A model generated the notes under the pieces. It did not search any database. It was not told the origin of the DNA and worked only from the letters and a program-made list of their open reading frames with translations. 64,000 nt of DNA from Solirubrobacter pauli (GTDB taxonomy: Bacteria > Actinomycetota > Thermoleophilia > Solirubrobacterales > Solirubrobacteraceae), in contig NZ_RBIL01000002.1 of NCBI RefSeq assembly GCF_003633755.1, positions 2,170,001 through 2,234,000 on the forward strand. The letters are read 5' to 3'. The position numbers and the translations under genes were made by a program. This document shows, piece by piece, positions 44,113-52,082 of the stretch. The first letter of the stretch is position 1. The number at the start of each line of letters is the position of its first letter.

Positions 44113-45542
44113 GAGGCCGGCACCTTCGCCGCGATCGCCTCCCGCGCGACCGCGGAGTCGTCGAACGGCTCCTTGCGGCCGTTCTCGAACTCCTGCCCCT
44201 GCTCGTGGCCCTTGCCCGCGATCACGACGACGTCGCCCGGCCGGGCGAGCTCGATCGCGTGGAAGATCGTCGCCCGCCGGTCGGCGTCGCGCTCGACGAC
44301 CGCGCGGGGCGCGTCCGGGATGCCCGCGACGATCTCGTCGATGATCGCCTCCGGCGCCTCGCTGCGCGGGTTGTCCGATGTGATCAGCGCCACGTCGGCC
44401 AGCCGGGCCGCGATCTCACCCATGAGGGGCCGCTTGCCGCGGTCGCGGTCTCCCCCGGCGCCGACCACGACGATCAGCTTCCCGGACGCCATCTCGCGCG
44501 CGGCGAGCAGCACCTGCTCGAGCGCGTCGGGTTTGTGCGCGTAGTCGACCACGACCCCGAAGGGCTGCCCCGCCTCGACCGGCTGGAACCGGCCCGGAGC
44601 GGTCGCCGCATGCGCGAGCGACTCCGTGATCGTCGCCGGCTCCGCCCCCAGCGCCCGCGCGGCGGCCCAGGCGCCGAGCGCGTTGAGCACGTTGAAGCGG
44701 CCGGGGATCGGCACCCGCGCGGGGAAGTCGCCCTCCGGCGTGACCGCGACGAAGTCGCAGCCCGTCGCGTCCGTCCGCACGTCCACGGCGCGGTAGTCCG
44801 CCTCCGCCTCGATCGCGAACGTGACGCAGTCGAACTCCTCGATCAGCCGGCGGCCGTACGGATCGTCGGCGTTGACGATCTTCGTCCGTGTGAGCGGTGA
44901 GGCGAACAGCAGCCGCTTGGCCTGGAAGTAGTCCTCCATCGTGGGATGGAAGTCCAGATGGTCCTGCGTGAGGTTCGTGAACACGGCCGCGGCGACGTGG
45001 ATCGCGTCCGCGCGGCGCAGCTCGAGCGCGTGCGAGGAGATCTCCATCGCGCACGCGCGGTCACCGGCGTCGAGCATCTCGCGGAACGTGCGCTGGAGGT
45101 CGATCGCCTCGGGGGTCGTGCGCACGACGGTGTGGTCGACGCCGCCAATCACCGACTTCACGGTGCCCAGCAGGCCGGTCGCCGTCCCGCCGCCCTCGAG
45201 CAGCGCGCGCGTGAGGAAGGCGCTGGTCGTCTTGCCGTTGGTGCCGGTGATGCCGACCACCTGGAGGGTCTCGGTCGGGTCGCCGTAGAAGCGCGCGGCG
45301 GCCTGTGCCATCGCGGCGCGCACGTCGTCGACCTGCACCTCGGGCACGCCGAGGCCCAGGGGGCGCTGCACCACCAAGGCAACGGCCCCACGGGCCACCG
45401 CGTCGTGGGCGAAGTCATGGCCGTCGCGGGTGAACCCCGGCACGCAGAAGAACAGCGTGCCCGGACCCACGAGCCGGTTGTCGAACGTCAGGCCCGTAAC
45501 GACCACGTCGGGGCCGTCCCCGAGCAACTCGCGGAGCGTCAT
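44109..45542 (-). CDS. murE: UDP-N-acetylmuramoyl-L-alanyl-D-glutamate--meso-DAP ligase
   Basis: 477 residues. ATP loop GITGTNGKTTSAFL, AMEISSHAL, FTNLTQDHLDFH, DYAHKPDALEQVL and the amino-acid specificity motif TSDNPRSEAPEAI. DNPR is the signature for adding meso-diaminopimelate, so the peptidoglycan is predicted to be of the DAP type. It starts after a 33-base gap from aidB and overlaps murF by four bases. Confidence 0.97.
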   Translation of the reverse strand: MTLRELLGDGPDVVVTGLTFDNRLVGPGTLFFCVPGFTRDGHDFAHDAVARGAVALVVQRPLGLGVPEVQVDDVRAAMAQAAARFYGDPTETLQVVGITGTNGKTTSAFLTRALLEGGGTATGLLGTVKSVIGGVDHTVVRTTPEAIDLQRTFREMLDAGDRACAMEISSHALELRRADAIHVAAAVFTNLTQDHLDFHPTMEDYFQAKRLLFASPLTRTKIVNADDPYGRRLIEEFDCVTFAIEAEADYRAVDVRTDATGCDFVAVTPEGDFPARVPIPGRFNVLNALGAWAAARALGAEPATITESLAHAATAPGRFQPVEAGQPFGVVVDYAHKPDALEQVLLAAREMASGKLIVVVGAGGDRDRGKRPLMGEIAARLADVALITSDNPRSEAPEAIIDEIVAGIPDAPRAVVERDADRRATIFHAIELARPGDVVVIAGKGHEQGQEFENGRKEPFDDSAVAREAIAAKVPAS

Positions 45543-45575
45543 GCGCCGGGCAGTCTATGAGGGGACACGGCAGAC

Positions 45576-47105
45576 TCAGTGCGCGAGCGCACGGTCGACG
45601 ATGGCGGCGCCGTCGATCTCGGACGGCAGCGTCCCGTAGACGCGCCCACCGCCGCCGAGCCGGGCCGCGCAGAACGCGTCGCTCACGAACGCCGGCGCGT
45701 GGCGGACGAGCAGCGACGCCTGGAAGGCCAGCGCCAGCTCCTCGACGCCGCGCCGGGCGGTCCAGGGGTCCAACGGCGTGTGCCGGAGCGCGTCCAGGTG
45801 CTCATCCAGCAGCGCGTTGCCGCCGCGCGCCGTCTCGCACTCGGCGATGAACCCCGCCAGCCCGTCCGGCTCCCGAGCGAGCGCGCGCAGGACGTCCAGG
45901 GCGATGACGTTGCCCGAGCCCTCCCAGATGCCGTTCAGCGGCGCGTCGCGCAGCAGCCGCGGCATCGGGGACTCCTCGACGTAGCCGTTCCCGCCCAGGC
46001 ACTCGAGCGCCTCGGCCGCGTGCGGCGTCGCGCGCTTGCACACCCAGTACTTGGCGATCGCGGTGGCGAACCGGCGGAAGGCGGTGTCGCCCTCGTCGTA
46101 GGCGCGGGCCAGCCGCAGCGCGGTCGCCGTGGCCGCCTCGGACTCCAGCGCCAGATCCGCCAGGACGTTGACCATCGCCGGCTGGTCGACCAGCCGGGCG
46201 CCGAACGCCGACCGGTGCCGCGTGTGCCAGATCGCCTCGGCGACGCCGCGCCGCATCGACGCGGTCGACCCGATCACGCAGTCCAGCCGCGTGTGCGTGA
46301 CCATCTCGATGATCGTCGCCACCCCGCGGCCCTCCTCGCCCAGCAGCCGGGCGGCCGCGCCCCGGAACTCGACCTCGGACGAGGGCAGCGAGCGGGTGCC
46401 GAGCTTGTCCTTGAGGCGCTGGAACTCCATCCCCGCCCCGCGCTCGACCACGAAGCAGGACAGCCCCGCGGGCGCCTGCGCGAGCACGAGGAAGATCGTG
46501 CACGGCGGATACGAGCAGAACCACTTGTGCCCGTGCAGCTCGTACCAGCCGTCGCCGACCGGCTCGGCCGCGGTGACGTTGGCGCGCACGTCCGAGCCGC
46601 CCTGCTTCTCGGTCATCGCCATGCCGGCGAGCTCCCCGGCGGCCAGGCGCGGCTCCCACTCCGCCGCGATCTCCGGGTCCACCCGCAGCGCGGGCACCGC
46701 CGAGTAGGTCATCGAGATCGGGCACATCACGCCGGCGTTCGCCTGCGTCCACATCAGCTCCAGCGCCGCGCGAGCGGCGTGCGCCCCGGCCTGCGGCTGC
46801 GCCCACGGCAGGGCGTGGATCCCACGCGCCACCGCGGCGTCGAGCAGCCAGTGCCACGACGGGTCGAGGTCGACCTGGTCGATCCGCTCGCCGAACCGGT
46901 TGTGGGTGAGCAGGCGCGGCTCGTTGCGCTCCGCCCGCCGACCGTGGGCCTGGGCCTCGGCGGACAGCGCCGTCAGGCCCGCCTCACGCACCCGCTCGAC
47001 CGCCCACCCCGCGCCCTCGCGCTCGATCGCCTCGCCCAGGGCGGGGTCCAGCGCGAGGAAGTCGACGTCTTCGAACGGAGCGGACTGGTTCAAGACGGCG
47101 GTCAT
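45576..47105 (-). CDS. aidB: AidB-type acyl-CoA dehydrogenase-like flavoprotein
   Basis: 509 residues with the acyl-CoA dehydrogenase fold: MTEKQGGSDVRANVTAA and HGHKWFCSYPPC, then SVGFSVI-like DCVIGSTASMRRGVAEA. The block GGNGYVEESPMPRLLRDAPL, followed by NGIWEGSGNV, is specific to the AidB branch. E. coli AidB binds DNA and FAD and protects against alkylating agents. The family symbol is used on that basis, with activity unproven. It sits inside the dcw operon between ftsI (11-base gap) and murE (33-base gap), same strand, a position unrelated to cell wall synthesis. Confidence 0.86.
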   Translation of the reverse strand: MTAVLNQSAPFEDVDFLALDPALGEAIEREGAGWAVERVREAGLTALSAEAQAHGRRAERNEPRLLTHNRFGERIDQVDLDPSWHWLLDAAVARGIHALPWAQPQAGAHAARAALELMWTQANAGVMCPISMTYSAVPALRVDPEIAAEWEPRLAAGELAGMAMTEKQGGSDVRANVTAAEPVGDGWYELHGHKWFCSYPPCTIFLVLAQAPAGLSCFVVERGAGMEFQRLKDKLGTRSLPSSEVEFRGAAARLLGEEGRGVATIIEMVTHTRLDCVIGSTASMRRGVAEAIWHTRHRSAFGARLVDQPAMVNVLADLALESEAATATALRLARAYDEGDTAFRRFATAIAKYWVCKRATPHAAEALECLGGNGYVEESPMPRLLRDAPLNGIWEGSGNVIALDVLRALAREPDGLAGFIAECETARGGNALLDEHLDALRHTPLDPWTARRGVEELALAFQASLLVRHAPAFVSDAFCAARLGGGGRVYGTLPSEIDGAAIVDRALAH

Positions 47106-47115
47106 GCCGCGAAGC

Positions 47116-48774
47116 CTATTCCGGCGCGATCTGCTTGTAGCTGAGGGCCAGGTTCATGATCTGCTTCCACGCCGGCGCCGCGACCTGGCCGCCGTAGATG
47201 TCGCCCTCGGGCTCGTCGACGATGACCGCGGCGAGCAGCTTCGGGTGCTTGGCGGGCGCGAAGCCGACGAACGAGGCGACGTAGAACTCCTTCGAGTACT
47301 CGCCGTTGATCGCCTTCTCGGCCGTGCCCGTCTTGCCGGCGGTCGTGTAGCCGTCGATGTGCGCGCCGGACGCGGTGCCGCCGGCGCCGACGACGCCCTC
47401 GAGCATCTTGCGCACGGAGGCCGCGGTCGACTCGCTCAGGATCCGCTTGCCGGCGGGCTTCTTGGTCGCCTTGCCGCCGACCGACTCGACCACGTGCGGC
47501 GCGCGCAGGACGCCGCCGTTGGCGATCGCCGAGTAGGCGGCCATCATCTGCATCGGCGTGACGGACAGGCCCTGGCCGATCGGCAGGTTGCCCATGCTCG
47601 CGCCTGAGTAGTTCTTCAGCGTGGGCACGATGCCGATCTGCTCGCCCGGCAGGTCCACGCCCGTCTCCTTGCCGAAGCCGAACCGGCGGACCCACTTGTC
47701 GAACGGCTTGGAGCCGCCGAGCGCGGCCGCGATCTTGACGGCGCCGATGTTCGACGAGTACTTGAGGATCTCGCTCGTCGTCATCGAGCCCAGCCCCAGG
47801 TCCTCGGCGTCCTTGAGCTCGCGGTCGGCGTACTTGTAGATCGATGGGATCGAGAAGCTGGTCTCGGGCGTGACCTTGCCCTCCTCCAGGGCGGCCGCGA
47901 CGGTGAAGGCCTTGAACGTCGAGCCCGGCTCGTAGTTCGTCGCCACGGCGCGGTTGATGTTCACCTCCGGCGGTGCCTTGCCCGGTTCGTTGGCGTTCAC
48001 GCGCGGCCAGTTGGCGACCGCGAGCAGCGCGCCGCTGTTCGGGTCCATCACGATCGCCGTCGCGCCCTTGGGCTTCCACTTGGCGCCGACCTCGGCCAGG
48101 ACCTCCTCGGCCTGGTCCTGCAGGTTCGCGTCGAGCGTCAGGCGCACGTCCTTGCCGGGCTTGACCGGCTCGGTGTTGCGGATCTCGAGCGGCTCGCCCA
48201 TGGCGTCCTTGACGAGCCGGCGCTCGCCGTCGCGTCCGCGCAGCTGCTTGTCGAACGTGTACTCGAGCCCGGCGAGGCCGTCGCCGTCGGTGCCGACGCT
48301 GCCGAGCAGCTGCGACGCCATCCAGTCGCGCGGGTACTCACGCCGGTAGCGCGGGATGAACTCCAGGCCGGGGATGCCGAGCTTCTTCGCCTTCTCCGCC
48401 TTGGCGGCCGGGATGCCGCGGCCGAGGTAGACGAAGCCGGTGTCGCGGCGCGCGAACGCCTTCAGCAGGTCGACCTCGTCGCGGTCGATGACCGGGGCGA
48501 GCTCCGTCGCCGCCTTGCGCGCGTCGGTGACCAGCTTCGGGGTCGCGGCGATGTCCATCGCCGGCTCGGACACGCCCAGGTCGATGCCGTGGGCGTCCTC
48601 GATCGACCCGCGCCGGGCCGGGATGACGATGTCGGACTCCTGCTGGACGTTCGCCGCGCGCTGCAGCGAGTCCGCCTTGACGACGCCGAGCCAGGCGGCC
48701 TTCATCGCCCCGATCGCGAGCAGGGCGAGGAAGACGGCGAAGATGAAGCCGATGCGCCGCTCGATGACCTGCAC
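47116..48774 (-). CDS. ftsI: septal penicillin-binding protein (FtsI/PBP2-type transpeptidase)
   Basis: 552 residues: a short cytoplasmic start, one membrane helix (FIFAVFLALLAIGAMKAAWLG), the dimerisation domain (IPARRGSIEDAHGIDL) and the transpeptidase. Catalytic motifs are EPGSTFKAFT (Ser-x-x-Lys), YSSNIG (Ser-x-Asn) and AGKTGTAEK (Lys-Thr-Gly). No PASTA domains follow. It crosslinks septal peptidoglycan with FtsW. It starts four bases after the ftsL stop. Confidence 0.96.
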   Translation of the reverse strand: MQVIERRIGFIFAVFLALLAIGAMKAAWLGVVKADSLQRAANVQQESDIVIPARRGSIEDAHGIDLGVSEPAMDIAATPKLVTDARKAATELAPVIDRDEVDLLKAFARRDTGFVYLGRGIPAAKAEKAKKLGIPGLEFIPRYRREYPRDWMASQLLGSVGTDGDGLAGLEYTFDKQLRGRDGERRLVKDAMGEPLEIRNTEPVKPGKDVRLTLDANLQDQAEEVLAEVGAKWKPKGATAIVMDPNSGALLAVANWPRVNANEPGKAPPEVNINRAVATNYEPGSTFKAFTVAAALEEGKVTPETSFSIPSIYKYADRELKDAEDLGLGSMTTSEILKYSSNIGAVKIAAALGGSKPFDKWVRRFGFGKETGVDLPGEQIGIVPTLKNYSGASMGNLPIGQGLSVTPMQMMAAYSAIANGGVLRAPHVVESVGGKATKKPAGKRILSESTAASVRKMLEGVVGAGGTASGAHIDGYTTAGKTGTAEKAINGEYSKEFYVASFVGFAPAKHPKLLAAVIVDEPEGDIYGGQVAAPAWKQIMNLALSYKQIAPE

Positions 48775-48778
48775 GCGC

Positions 48779-49489
48779 CTACCCCTGCTGGGCCGCGAGC
48801 GCCGGGTCCGTCACGGCGGGCGTCGGCGTCGCCACGGGGGTGGCGACCGGGGTCGGGAGCGGCTCGGGCGTGCTGGCCGGCGTGGCCGTGGGCGTGACCG
48901 CGTTGGCGACCGACGTGTCCGGGGTCTGGAGCTCAGGTGTGACGGCGCCGGGCACACCGGTCGGGAGCGTCCCCTCCGGCAGCGGCTTGCCGCCGTTGAG
49001 CATGACGCCCTTGGCCGCGTCGCTGGGCGGCTCGATGCGCGGGAGCGCGCGCTTGGCGTCCTTCTCGGCGCCGCGCGAGCTCAGGAAGCGGTTGTTGCCC
49101 GCGGCCGGGTCGACGAGTCCCTGGTCCTCCGCCTGGGCGCGGATCCGCTCCGTCGAGCTGAGCTCGGCGATCTGCACCTTGTAGAGCTGGTTCTTGTGCT
49201 CGAGCGTCTCCTGCGTGATGTACGCGTTGGAGATGCCGGTGTTGAGCTTGAGCAGCGACACCTGCATGGCGACGATCCCGCCGAGCAGGATCCCGATCAG
49301 CCAGATGCACGCGCGGCTGCGCAGCAGGCGGTCGACCAGCCGGTAGTCGGGTAGGCGGGCGATGCGCTCGAACGCGGACGTGCGGCCGCGTACCGGCGCG
49401 CCCGCTGGGAGCGGGCGGCGGACTGGACCGGAGACGCGACGCGGAGCGTACGGCGCGGTGCGGGAGCGGGTGTACGAGTCACTGGGCAA
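48779..49489 (-). CDS. ftsL: FtsL-like division protein with long Pro/Thr tail
   Basis: 236 residues from a TTG at 49489 that lies inside the end of rsmH, with GAGGTG four bases upstream; the open frame beyond it is rsmH shadow. A basic cytoplasmic region of about 70 residues, one membrane helix (ACIWLIGILLGGIVAMQVSLL) and a short coiled-coil-like segment (TLEHKNQLYKVQIAELSSTERIRAQAEDQG in two parts) match FtsL topology. The last 100 residues are a Pro/Thr/Ala-rich outer tail, which typical FtsL (100-120 residues) lacks. Position between rsmH and ftsI supports the call. Confidence 0.82.
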   Translation of the reverse strand: MPSDSYTRSRTAPYAPRRVSGPVRRPLPAGAPVRGRTSAFERIARLPDYRLVDRLLRSRACIWLIGILLGGIVAMQVSLLKLNTGISNAYITQETLEHKNQLYKVQIAELSSTERIRAQAEDQGLVDPAAGNNRFLSSRGAEKDAKRALPRIEPPSDAAKGVMLNGGKPLPEGTLPTGVPGAVTPELQTPDTSVANAVTPTATPASTPEPLPTPVATPVATPTPAVTDPALAAQQG

Positions 49490-50432
49490 GGCGCACCTCG
49501 GAGAGCTTGCGGGCGGCCCTGAGGCGAGCCGACTTCGAACGGGGATTGGCCGCGACCTCACCCGGCGTGGCAACGATCGAACGGCGGTGCACGAGCTCCG
49601 CCTCCGGGTTGTTGCCGCAGACGCACACGGGCAGGTCGGGTGGGCAGATGCAGCCGCGGGCCTTGTCGGCCAGGAAGCGCTTGACGCGGCGATCCTCGAG
49701 TGAGTGGAACGACAGCGCGGCGAGGCGGCCGCCGATGCGGAGGACCTCCCACGCGCGCGGGAGCGCGTCGTCGAGCTGCTGGAGCTCGCCGTTGACGACG
49801 ATCCGGATCGCCTGGAACGTGCGCTTGGCGGGATGGCCGCCGGCGAACCGCGCGGGCGCCGGCACGGCGGCCGTGATGGCTTCGTTGAGCTCGAACGTGG
49901 TCGTGAGCTCCTGGCGGGCGCGGCGGCGCACGATCTCGCCCGCGATCCGGTCGGCGTAGCGCTCCTCGCCGTAGTCCTTGATCGCGCGCGCGAGGCGGCG
50001 GCGCTCCCAGGTGTTGACGACCTCTTTGGCGGTGAGCTCCTGGTCGGGGTCCATCCGCATGTCGAGCGGCGCGTCGTAGGCGTAGGCGAACCCGCGCTCG
50101 CGCGTGTCGATCTGCATGGAGCTCACGCCGAGGTCCATGTACACGAGGTCCGCCCGCAGGCCCTCCTCGACGAGCTGCTCGAGCCCGGTCGCGAAGTCGG
50201 CACGGATGAAGCGGGTCTCGCACGGGACCTCCGCGCTGAGCGCGCGGAAGGTCGGCTCGGCCGTCGGGTCACGGTCGATGGCGATGAGGGTCCCGGTCGG
50301 GCCGATCCGCTCGGCGACGAGGCGGGCGTGACCGCCTGCGCCGAGGGTGCAGTCGATCGCGATCTGGCCGGGGCGCGGGTCAAGCGCCTCGATCAGCTCG
50401 CCGGCGAGGACCGGAACGTGCGTCTGAGGCAT
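49479..50432 (-). CDS. rsmH: 16S rRNA (cytosine-1402-N4) methyltransferase
   Basis: 317 residues from the ATG at 50432, one base after the mraZ stop; an in-frame TTG at 50450 is the alternative. Motifs: HVPVLAGELIEALDPRPGQ, DCTLGAGGHA (SAM site), DLGVSSMQID, RGFAYAYDAPLDMRMD and the C-terminal RLAALSFHSLEDRRVKRFL. It methylates C1402 in the ribosomal P site. Four Cys near the C-terminus (CICPPDLPVCVCG) are typical of the family. It overlaps ftsL by 11 bases. Confidence 0.96.
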   Translation of the reverse strand: MPQTHVPVLAGELIEALDPRPGQIAIDCTLGAGGHARLVAERIGPTGTLIAIDRDPTAEPTFRALSAEVPCETRFIRADFATGLEQLVEEGLRADLVYMDLGVSSMQIDTRERGFAYAYDAPLDMRMDPDQELTAKEVVNTWERRRLARAIKDYGEERYADRIAGEIVRRRARQELTTTFELNEAITAAVPAPARFAGGHPAKRTFQAIRIVVNGELQQLDDALPRAWEVLRIGGRLAALSFHSLEDRRVKRFLADKARGCICPPDLPVCVCGNNPEAELVHRRSIVATPGEVAANPRSKSARLRAARKLSEVRLAQ

Positions 50433-50433
50433 G

Positions 50434-50871
50434 TCAAGAAGTGTGGCCAAGGGACTCGGTGAGCTCAGGAGCTCGCTGGGTGAGGTCGGTGTCGTAGTCC
50501 GCCCAGGCCGAGCGGTCCCAGATCTCGAGGCAGTCGCCGACGCCGGTGATCACGACCTCGCGGCCGATCCCCGCGTGCTCCAGGAAGCGTGGCGTCAGCA
50601 TTACGCGACCGGCGGAGTCGAGCTCCGTCTCCAAGGCGGTTCCGTAGATCAGTCGCCGCGTCTCGCGCGCCTGCGCGGACAGCGGATTCGTGAAACCGGC
50701 GAGGGCTTGGTCCGCCATCGCCGTATAGGTCTCTGCCGGATACAGGCTGATGACCTTCTCGACCGCTCGCGAGAGATACACGCCCTTGCTCAGATCGGCC
50801 CGGAACTTCGACGGAATCGTGAGCCGATTCTTCGTGTCGAGGTTGTGTTCGAAGGTGCCGGTGAAGGCCAA
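50434..50871 (-). CDS. mraZ: MraZ regulator of the dcw cluster
   Basis: 145 residues from a TTG start, placed there because the family begins FTGTFEHNLDTKNRLTIPSKF. Two SpoVT/AbrB-like swapped-hairpin domains are visible (the second: ELDSAGRVMLTPRFLEHAGI, REVVITGVGDCLEIWD). MraZ forms ring oligomers and represses the dcw operon by binding TGGG-type repeats at its own promoter. Such repeats are present upstream (50977-51024). No good ribosome binding site precedes the TTG, which may keep its expression low. Confidence 0.94.
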   Translation of the reverse strand: MAFTGTFEHNLDTKNRLTIPSKFRADLSKGVYLSRAVEKVISLYPAETYTAMADQALAGFTNPLSAQARETRRLIYGTALETELDSAGRVMLTPRFLEHAGIGREVVITGVGDCLEIWDRSAWADYDTDLTQRAPELTESLGHTS

Positions 50872-50916
50872 GGCGCATGGTGAGTCGCGAAGCGGGAGGG
50901 AAGCTGGTCAGTCGAT

Positions 50917-50953
50917 CCCGGATGGCGGAGTGGGAGGAGCCCCGCCATCCGGG
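50917..50953 (-). promoter_or_regulatory. 12-bp stem-loop in the mraZ leader
   Basis: CCCGGATGGCGG (50917-50928) pairs perfectly with CCGCCATCCGGG (50942-50953), loop 13 bases. It lies between the predicted mraZ start point (about 50964) and the mraZ TTG, ending 46 bases before the gene. No T-run. It could pause polymerase, shape translation of mraZ, or stop transcripts coming from the tad genes. Confidence 0.5.
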
Positions 50954-50970
50954 AACGGCTTCGCGGATTC

Positions 50971-51024
50971 AAAGTACCCCACTTCGTCCCACTCTGCAAC
51001 ACAGAACCCGCTTCGCGGCCCACT
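50971..51024 (-). promoter_or_regulatory. mraZ (dcw) promoter with MraZ-type boxes
   Basis: Minus strand: -35 TTGCAG (50994-50999), a 17-base spacer and -10 TACTTT (50971-50976). The spacer contains two AGTGGG repeats exactly 10 bases apart (complements at 50978-50983 and 50988-50993). Further copies lie upstream: AGTGGG at 51019-51024 and AGCGGG at 51007-51012. TGGG repeats at about one-turn spacing are the known MraZ target in other bacteria. Their position between -35 and -10 fits autorepression. The rest of 50872-51190 holds no gene, only the hairpins listed. Confidence 0.6.
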
Positions 51025-51062
51025 TTTCCGCCGCGTCGTGAGATAAGCCCGCAATTTGCAGG

Positions 51063-51094
51063 GATTTCGGAAGGCGCCGAATCGGGCCGAAATC
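51063..51094 (-). terminator. inverted repeat between tadC and the mraZ promoter
   Basis: GATTTCGG (51063-51070) and CCGAAATC (51087-51094) form an 8-bp stem around a 16-base loop. It lies downstream of tadC and upstream of the mraZ promoter. It is a possible second terminator or a regulator site. Confidence 0.35.
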
Positions 51095-51157
51095 TGCACA
51101 GGTGGCTGCAGAGACCGCGGCTGCACGCGGATTTGCGGTTCAGGGGGCGTTGTGGGG

Positions 51158-51176
51158 CACTCCGTGGGGCGGAGTG
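51158..51176 (-). terminator. hairpin after tadC
   Basis: CACTCCG (51158-51164) and CGGAGTG (51170-51176) form a perfect 7-bp stem with a 5-base loop, 14 bases past the tadC stop codon. No T-run. This is the likely end of the tad transcript. Confidence 0.45.
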
Positions 51177-51190
51177 GGAGGAATCGCGGT

Positions 51191-52003
51191 CTAGGCGCCG
51201 ATGGCCGGCGCCATCGCGGCCGCGACCAGCAGCAACACGGCCGGAACCAGCAGCAGCGCGACGACCAGCTGGATCTTCGGTGCGGCCTTGGCGGCCTGCT
51301 CGGCGCGTCTCGCGGCCCGTTGCGAGCGCGCCTCGGTGGCCTGCGCGTGGAGCGTGGGACCGAGTGGGGTGCCGTGGCGCTCGGCCCGGCGGAGCGCCGC
51401 GACGAGCGGTGGGATGGTGTGGGACGGGCACCGTGTCTCGAAGTGGGCCAGCGCCCGGTCGACGGGTTCGCCGAGGCTCATGCGGGCGGTCAGGCGAGTG
51501 AGCTCCTTCGCCAGCAGGCCGGGGTGCCGTCGCCCGACCTCGTGCAGCGCCCGGCGCGGCGCGAGCCCCGCGGCGATCGCGACGCGCAGCAGGTCGAGCA
51601 CGTCCGGCAGCTCCACCTCGATCTGCGCGCGCCGGCGCCGCGCCTGCCGCCTGAGATGGGCCTCCGGCGTGAGGTAGCCCGCGACCGGCGCGAGCACGAG
51701 CACCGCCGGGCCGAGCCGGCCGGGCGCCGCGGTCGCGAGCGGCAGCGCGAGCACCCCGGCGACCACCGCGAGCCCGCCCTGCAACGCGACCACCTCGCTG
51801 AGGCCGCGCTCGAGCCCGGCCGCGGCGATCCGCCGCGCGAGCCCGGCCGACGCGCGCACCCCGACCGCCGCCCCCACGTTCGTGACCAGCCGTGTCAGGG
51901 CCCCGCGCCGCCGGGCGCGCGGCGCGCGAGTCGCCGCGAGCTCGGCCAGCCCGAGGGTGGCGAGCGCGCCCGCGGCGCCGGCGAGCAGCGCGGCGACGCT
52001 CAC
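51191..52003 (-). CDS. tadC: Tad secretion membrane protein TadC (T2SSF domain)
   Basis: 270 residues from the GTG at 52003, where the first membrane helix begins (SVAALLAGAAGALATLGLAEL). The type II secretion F-domain lies in the middle (VELPDVLDLLRVAIAAGLAPRRALHEVG, then LTARMSLGEPVDRALAHF and PPLVAALRRAERHGTPLG). It ends with a helix pair (IQLVVALLLVPAVLLLVAAAM). With TadB it forms the inner-membrane platform of a Tad/Flp-type pilus or secretion machine driven by TadA. A 79-base gap separates it from tadB. Confidence 0.85.
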   Translation of the reverse strand: MSVAALLAGAAGALATLGLAELAATRAPRARRRGALTRLVTNVGAAVGVRASAGLARRIAAAGLERGLSEVVALQGGLAVVAGVLALPLATAAPGRLGPAVLVLAPVAGYLTPEAHLRRQARRRRAQIEVELPDVLDLLRVAIAAGLAPRRALHEVGRRHPGLLAKELTRLTARMSLGEPVDRALAHFETRCPSHTIPPLVAALRRAERHGTPLGPTLHAQATEARSQRAARRAEQAAKAAPKIQLVVALLLVPAVLLLVAAAMAPAIGA

Positions 52004-52082
52004 GCCGCGACACTCCGCCCCACCGCGGCGTGGCCCGCCCGCCGCGCGAGACTCCGCCCCACTCCGGGCCCGCACGCGCGCC

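Noticed and set aside
50924-51182. 15-bp direct repeat (GGCGGAGTGGGAGGA) at 50924 and 51168 as a mobile-element target duplication
   Set aside because: The enclosed 230 bases are ordinary regulatory DNA with no transposase or inverted ends. The repeat fits the recurring AGTGGG boxes better.
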